Shown one piece after another: positions 63,031-64,000 of a stretch of 64,000 nt of DNA. The stretch is taken from positions 124,001 to 188,000 of the forward strand of contig JAFARO010000003.1 in assembly GCA_019245415.1 (NCBI GenBank), read 5' to 3'. The notes beneath the pieces are model-generated. The model had not been told where the DNA came from, did not search any database, and saw only the letters and a list, made by a program, of their open reading frames with translations. Each line of letters begins with the position of its first letter. Positions within the stretch are counted from its first letter, which is position 1. This stretch comes from Alphaproteobacteria bacterium. Lineage in GTDB: Bacteria; Pseudomonadota; Alphaproteobacteria; Micropepsales; Micropepsaceae. A program made the translations under genes and the position numbers.

Positions 63031-63060
63031 GTCAAGGGGTTGGACGGCGACCTTGAGGTT
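63030..63060. promoter_or_regulatory. Inverted repeat, possible operator, upstream of ihfA
   Basis: ACGTCAAGG at 63030-63038 and CCTTGAGGT at 63052-63060 form an 8 of 9 inverted repeat with a 13-base spacer, touching the proposed -35 of ihfA. Dyads with CCTTGA-type half sites are typical of MerR-family operators, so autoregulation by the merR product is a testable guess. Confidence 0.35.
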
Positions 63061-63064
63061 AGGA

Positions 63065-64000
63065 TCACCAGCGGACGAGCGCCGCCCCCCAGGTGAAGCC
63101 CCCGCCCATGGCCTCGAGCAGGACCAGATCGCCGCGCTTGACGCGGCCGTCGTCCAGGGCCGTCTGGAGCGCCAGCGGGACCGAGGCCGACGAGGTATTG
63201 CCGTGGACGGCCACGGTCGAGATCACCCGGGCCGGATCGATCCCCAGCTTTTTTGCCGTGCCGTCCAGGATGCGCTGGTTGGCCTGGTGGGGAACGAACC
63301 AGTCGATGTCGGAGACTTTCAGCCCCGCCTGCGCCGCGGACGCCTCGATGGCGGCTGCGATATTGGTCACCGCGTGCTTGAAGACTTCCTTGCCCTTCAT
63401 GCGCAGATGCCCGGTGGTCTGGGTCAGCGATGGGCCGCCATCGACATAGAGAAGATCGTGCAGCCTGCCGTCCGAATAAAGTTTGGTGTTGAGCACACCG
63501 CGGTCCTTGATCGTGCCCTCCCCTTCGCGGGCCTGCAGCACGAACGCGCCGGCGCCGTCGCCGAACAGCACGCAGGTCCCCCGGTCGGTCCAGTCAAGCA
63601 GGCGCGACATCGTCTCGGCGCCGATCAGCAGTACGGTGCGCGCCTGGCCCGCCTTGATGAAATTGTCCGCGACCGAAAGCCCGTAGATGAATCCCGAGCA
63701 CACCGCCTGCACGTCGAAGGCCGCGCCATGCGCCATGCCGATCCGCGATTGCACCGTCGTCGCGGTGGCCGGGAAGGTCTCGTCGGGCGTGGTGGTGGCG
63801 ACGACGATGAGATCGAGCTCGCCGGCATCGATCGCGGCGTCCATCAGGGCCGCGCGCGCCGCTGCCACCGCAAGCATCGAGGTGGTTTCGCCGTCGCGCA
63901 CGATGCGCCGCTCGCGGATGCCGGTGCGCTCGCGGATCCATTCGTCGCTGGTGTCGACGCGCCGCGACAGCGCGTCGTTGGTGACGATCGTCTCTGGCAG
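63065..64000 (-). CDS. fabH: Beta-ketoacyl-ACP synthase III FabH, N-terminus cut by right edge
   Basis: The 311 visible codons cover all but about the first 15 residues; the frame is open to the right edge. The catalytic triad is intact: Cys in [15 protein letters not shown], His in [12 protein letters not shown] and Asn in [16 protein letters not shown]. FabH starts fatty-acid synthesis by condensing acetyl-CoA with malonyl-ACP. It is upstream of ihfA on the same strand, the usual alphaproteobacterial order (plsX would be expected next, outside the window). Confidence 0.96.
   Translation of the reverse strand: MPETIVTNDALSRRVDTSDEWIRERTGIRERRIVRDGETTSMLAVAAARAALMDAAIDAGELDLIVVATTTPDETFPATATTVQSRIGMAHGAAFDVQAVCSGFIYGLSVADNFIKAGQARTVLLIGAETMSRLLDWTDRGTCVLFGDGAGAFVLQAREGEGTIKDRGVLNTKLYSDGRLHDLLYVDGGPSLTQTTGHLRMKGKEVFKHAVTNIAAAIEASAAQAGLKVSDIDWFVPHQANQRILDGTAKKLGIDPARVISTVAVHGNTSSASVPLALQTALDDGRVKRGDLVLLEAMGGGFTWGAALVRW

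Overview
The window is a gene-dense, high-GC chromosomal segment of an alphaproteobacterium. Evidence for this: a solitary CcrM-type GAnTC adenine methyltransferase; an F0 operon in the order I-a-c-b'-b; a fabH-ihfA-merR block; an scpA-scpB-nagZ-SPOR block; an xseB/dxs/tlyA/rRNA-methyltransferase block; and a TTG-initiated smc beside a DsbA-like protein. Large TonB receptors and beta-propeller proteins would suit a Caulobacterales- or Micropepsales-like oligotroph, but the sequence alone does not fix genus or order. No rRNA, tRNA, prophage, insertion sequence or CRISPR array was seen.

Layout. 1-3.7 kb (minus): pdxH, a cation-efflux gene, a GSCFA-TPR gene and an edge-truncated SDR. 3.8-7.7 kb: Sel1 lipoprotein, small membrane protein, DnaJ-like chaperone, small secreted protein and a GLUG-repeat secreted protein. 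7.9-11.8 kb (plus): fabI, lipoprotein, two histidine phosphatases, aroC and a YjbR-like gene, mostly with overlapping or nearly touching ends. 11.7-16.8 kb (minus): xseB, dxs, tlyA, an rRNA m5U methyltransferase and a secreted C13 protease. 16.8-28.5 kb: an accessory neighbourhood built round a 1005-residue TonB receptor, with three TPR-fused enzymes (2OG-Fe(II) oxygenase, sulfotransferase, Asp/Asn beta-hydroxylase), a small secreted protein and a sulfotransferase-like gene coupled to sppA. 28.6-35.5 kb: hydrolase, second TonB receptor, divergent beta-propeller gene, a mosaic repeat element, a radical-SAM gene and a methyltransferase. 35.5-37.4 kb: a five-gene ECF sigma-factor operon. 37.5-41.9 kb: rnhB, ccrM, lipoprotein, mutY, a DciA-like gene and a DsbA-like thioredoxin. 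41.9-46 kb: smc and a DUF433/DUF5615 pair. 46-48.5 kb: the F0 operon behind a recognisable promoter. 48.5-54.8 kb: a YcxB-like gene, aspS, a secreted phosphodiesterase, rnd, an SRPBCC protein and a ParE-type toxin-antitoxin pair. 54.8-64 kb: scpB, scpA, nagZ, SPOR gene, dgt, erpA, a Cys-paired beta-propeller, an FKBP, a merR-type gene, ihfA and partial fabH.

Most genes are conserved core functions: isoprenoid and fatty-acid synthesis, the shikimate pathway, chromosome segregation (smc, scpA and scpB all present), DNA repair and ATP synthase. The most unusual signals are six GAnTC sites packed into 68 bp in front of ccrM, the TonB-receptor/TPR-modifying-enzyme neighbourhood, a toxin reading frame with an in-frame TGA just before its probable catalytic Asp, and a propeller protein with seven evenly spaced Cys pairs.
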